Below are positions 62,560-64,000 of a stretch of 64,000 nt of DNA, in pieces. This DNA is from Claveliimonas bilis (GTDB lineage Bacteria > Bacillota > Clostridia > Lachnospirales > Lachnospiraceae), in assembly GCF_030296775.1 (NCBI RefSeq), contig NZ_AP027742.1, forward strand, positions 1,860,001 to 1,924,000, written 5' to 3'. The notes under the pieces were generated by a model. The model was not told the DNA's origin, did no database searches, and saw nothing but the letters and a program-made list of their open reading frames with translations. The translations under genes were made by a program, and so were the position numbers. Numbering within the stretch: position 1 is the stretch's first letter; each line of letters starts with the position of its first letter.

Positions 62560-63840
62560 TTATACCTGCGCCAGCGCCTGCTCCAGGTCAGCGATGATAT
62601 CGTCTGCGTTCTCGATACCGACGCTGAAACGGATCAGATCCGGCTGAACGCCAGCTTCCAGAAGCTCCTGATCGTTCATCTGGCGGTGGGTATGGCTCGC
62701 CGGATGAAGGACGCATGTTCTGGCGTCTGCCACATGAGTTACGATTGCTGCCAGCTTCAGGCTGTCCATCATTTTTACAGAAGCTTCTCTTCCGCCTTTC
62801 AGACCGAATGTGATAACGCCGCATGTTCCGTTTGGCATATATTTCTTTGCAAGGTCATAGTAAGGATCTCCTTCCAGAGACGGGCAGTGTACCCATGCAA
62901 CCTTTTCATGACCCTTCAGGTAAGAAGCAACTTTTACGGCATTTTCACAATGTCTCGGCACTCTAAGATGGAGTGTCTCCAGCCCGATATTCAAAAGGAA
63001 TGCATTCTGCGGAGACTGAATGGAACCAAGATCTCTCATAAGCTGTGCAGTTGCCTTGGTGATGTAAGCGCCTTTTCCAAACTTCTGGGTATAGACAATT
63101 CCGTGATATGTCTCATCCGGTGTGGTAAGGCCCGGGAATTTTTCTTTATGAGCTTCCCAGTCAAAATTTCCGCTGTCAACAATTGCCCCGCCCACTGCAG
63201 ATGCATGTCCGTCCATATACTTTGTTGTAGAATGAGTCACGATATCAGCCCCCCATTCAAAAGGACGGCAATTGATGGGAGTTGCAAATGTATTGTCAAC
63301 GATCAACGGTACGCCGTGATCATGAGCCGCTTTTGCAAATTTTTCGATATCCAGCACCACCAGCGCCGGGTTGGCGATCGTCTCACCGAATACTGCCTTT
63401 GTATTTTCCTTAAATGCAGCATTGAGTTCTTCCTCACTGCAGTCCGGATCTACAAAAGTAGCTTCCACACCCATTTTCCGAATGGTATGCGCATAAAGGT
63501 TATAAGTTCCTCCGTAAACCGCAGAAGCGCATACGATGTGATCCCCCGCTTCTACAATATTCATAATGGCGTAAAAGCTTGCTGCCTGTCCGGATGAAGT
63601 CAGCATTGCTGCAACTCCGCCTTCCAGATCGCAAATTTTCGCTGCAACCGCGTCGTTCGTCGGATTTTGCAGACGTGTATAGAAATATCCGGAATCTTCC
63701 AGATCAAAAAGACGTCCCATCTGCTCGCTTGTATCGTATTTAAACGTAGTGCTCTGATAGATGGGAACCACTCTTGGTTCGCCTGTTTTCGGTGTGTACC
63801 CGGACTGGATACATTTTGTCTCTATTTTGTAATTGCTCAA
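62560..63840 (-). CDS. metY: O-acetylhomoserine sulfhydrylase
   Basis: A 426-residue PLP enzyme of the Cys/Met metabolism class. PLP-Lys lies in DIVTHSTTKYMDGHASAVGG; other signatures are YFYTRLQNPTNDAV, LTSSGQAASFYAI, VFGETIANPALVVLDI and IVDNTFATPI. It joins O-acetylhomoserine and sulfide to homocysteine. The start codon is TTG (63840), with AAGGAGGAG 8 bp upstream. It is preceded 14 bp away by the end of an unknown gene, so they may share a transcript. Confidence 0.95.
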   Translation of the reverse strand: MSNYKIETKCIQSGYTPKTGEPRVVPIYQSTTFKYDTSEQMGRLFDLEDSGYFYTRLQNPTNDAVAAKICDLEGGVAAMLTSSGQAASFYAIMNIVEAGDHIVCASAVYGGTYNLYAHTIRKMGVEATFVDPDCSEEELNAAFKENTKAVFGETIANPALVVLDIEKFAKAAHDHGVPLIVDNTFATPINCRPFEWGADIVTHSTTKYMDGHASAVGGAIVDSGNFDWEAHKEKFPGLTTPDETYHGIVYTQKFGKGAYITKATAQLMRDLGSIQSPQNAFLLNIGLETLHLRVPRHCENAVKVASYLKGHEKVAWVHCPSLEGDPYYDLAKKYMPNGTCGVITFGLKGGREASVKMMDSLKLAAIVTHVADARTCVLHPASHTHRQMNDQELLEAGVQPDLIRFSVGIENADDIIADLEQALAQV

Positions 63841-63854
63841 TTTGACTCCTCCTT

Positions 63855-64000
63855 CTATGAAAATAAGTATTTTTTCTCCAGCTCTTCTACCATTTCAGCA
63901 TAAATCTCTCCGCATTTTTCCATCCTCCCTGTTTCGATCAGATGGACGCACTTCTGAAGATATTCCTGATAAATGTTCTCGTAAATTTCACCGGCATTTT
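63855..64000 (-). CDS. C-terminal end of an unidentified gene, continues beyond the window
   Basis: Forty-seven codons before a TAG are open on the leftward strand. The peptide is charged and helical in character: YENIYQEYLQKCVHLIETG, then EIYAEMVEELEKKYLFS. It ends 14 bp before metY, so it is probably co-transcribed. Nothing in it identifies a family. Confidence 0.7.
   Translation of the reverse strand, partial: NAGEIYENIYQEYLQKCVHLIETGRMEKCGEIYAEMVEELEKKYLFS

Noticed and set aside
1-64000. CRISPR array, rRNA or tRNA genes, prophage genes
   Set aside because: No evenly spaced repeats, conserved RNA structure or phage structural proteins were seen on reading the window.

Overview
The window looks like chromosome of a spore-forming gut Clostridium relative, most likely Lachnospiraceae. 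Evidence: Spo0A and SpoIVB side by side, a type III glutamine synthetase, a Na+-pumping biotin decarboxylase operon, a monomeric [FeFe]-hydrogenase, a DUF4317 protein, AGGAGG-type ribosome binding sites and moderate GC. No rRNA, tRNA, CRISPR array, phage or transposase of a classical IS was found. One end carries the 3'-truncated S1 gene and the other the last codons of an unidentified gene.

Layout. 1-5.2 kb: leftward operon RpiR regulator - BaiN-like flavoprotein - YcxB-like protein - cmk - ispH - S1-domain protein. 5.2-10.7 kb: leftward biotin-dependent carboxyltransferase/Na+-pump operon (12S-like, OadG-like lipoprotein, biotin carrier, OadB, 5S-like). 10.8-12.8 kb: 2-isopropylmalate synthase with an AraC-type DNA-binding domain fused to its C-terminus. 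12.9-22.8 kb: housekeeping genes (two D,D-carboxypeptidases, scpAB, a TetR/DegV divergent pair, a phosphoesterase, deoC, DUF4317, a prolyl-tRNA editing protein, maf).

22.8-34.3 kb is the most unusual stretch. An 88-bp repeat ending in a perfect 16-bp inverted repeat occurs in direct orientation at both ends. Between the copies lie fourteen leftward genes: three rhodanese lipoproteins and an eleven-gene, tightly packed run that includes an ArsS-type radical SAM enzyme, its peroxidase-like partner, a fused pair of the glycosyltransferases known from rSAM/selenodomain (arsenosugar) cassettes, a C_GCAxxG protein, an Fe-S oxidoreductase, two TVP38/VTT membrane proteins and an odd kinase. This reads as a membrane-linked sulfur/selenium/arsenic modification system whose product is not known.

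34.3-50.2 kb: rpsU (58 codons), an amino-acid permease behind a tandem glycine riboswitch, alaS, hydrogenase, the metF / reactivation-domain / metH set, glgA, spo0A, spoIVB, an ANTAR regulator and a type I glutamine synthetase. 50.2-60.3 kb: divergent rightward ammonium-assimilation operon glnN-asnB-gltB-gltD. The type I synthetase leader has an ANTAR-type hairpin and an overlapping terminator, and the ANTAR gene sits directly downstream, so the two halves probably share nitrogen control. 60.3-64 kb: an Rpn-family nuclease with a duplicated non-coding sequence beside it, a TepA/ClpP-like protease whose ribosome binding site lies in a terminator-like stem, and metY.

Several sigma-A type promoters with 16-18 bp spacers could be read directly and are listed. 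Starts were reassigned where a ribosome binding site favoured an internal codon (including TTG or GTG starts).
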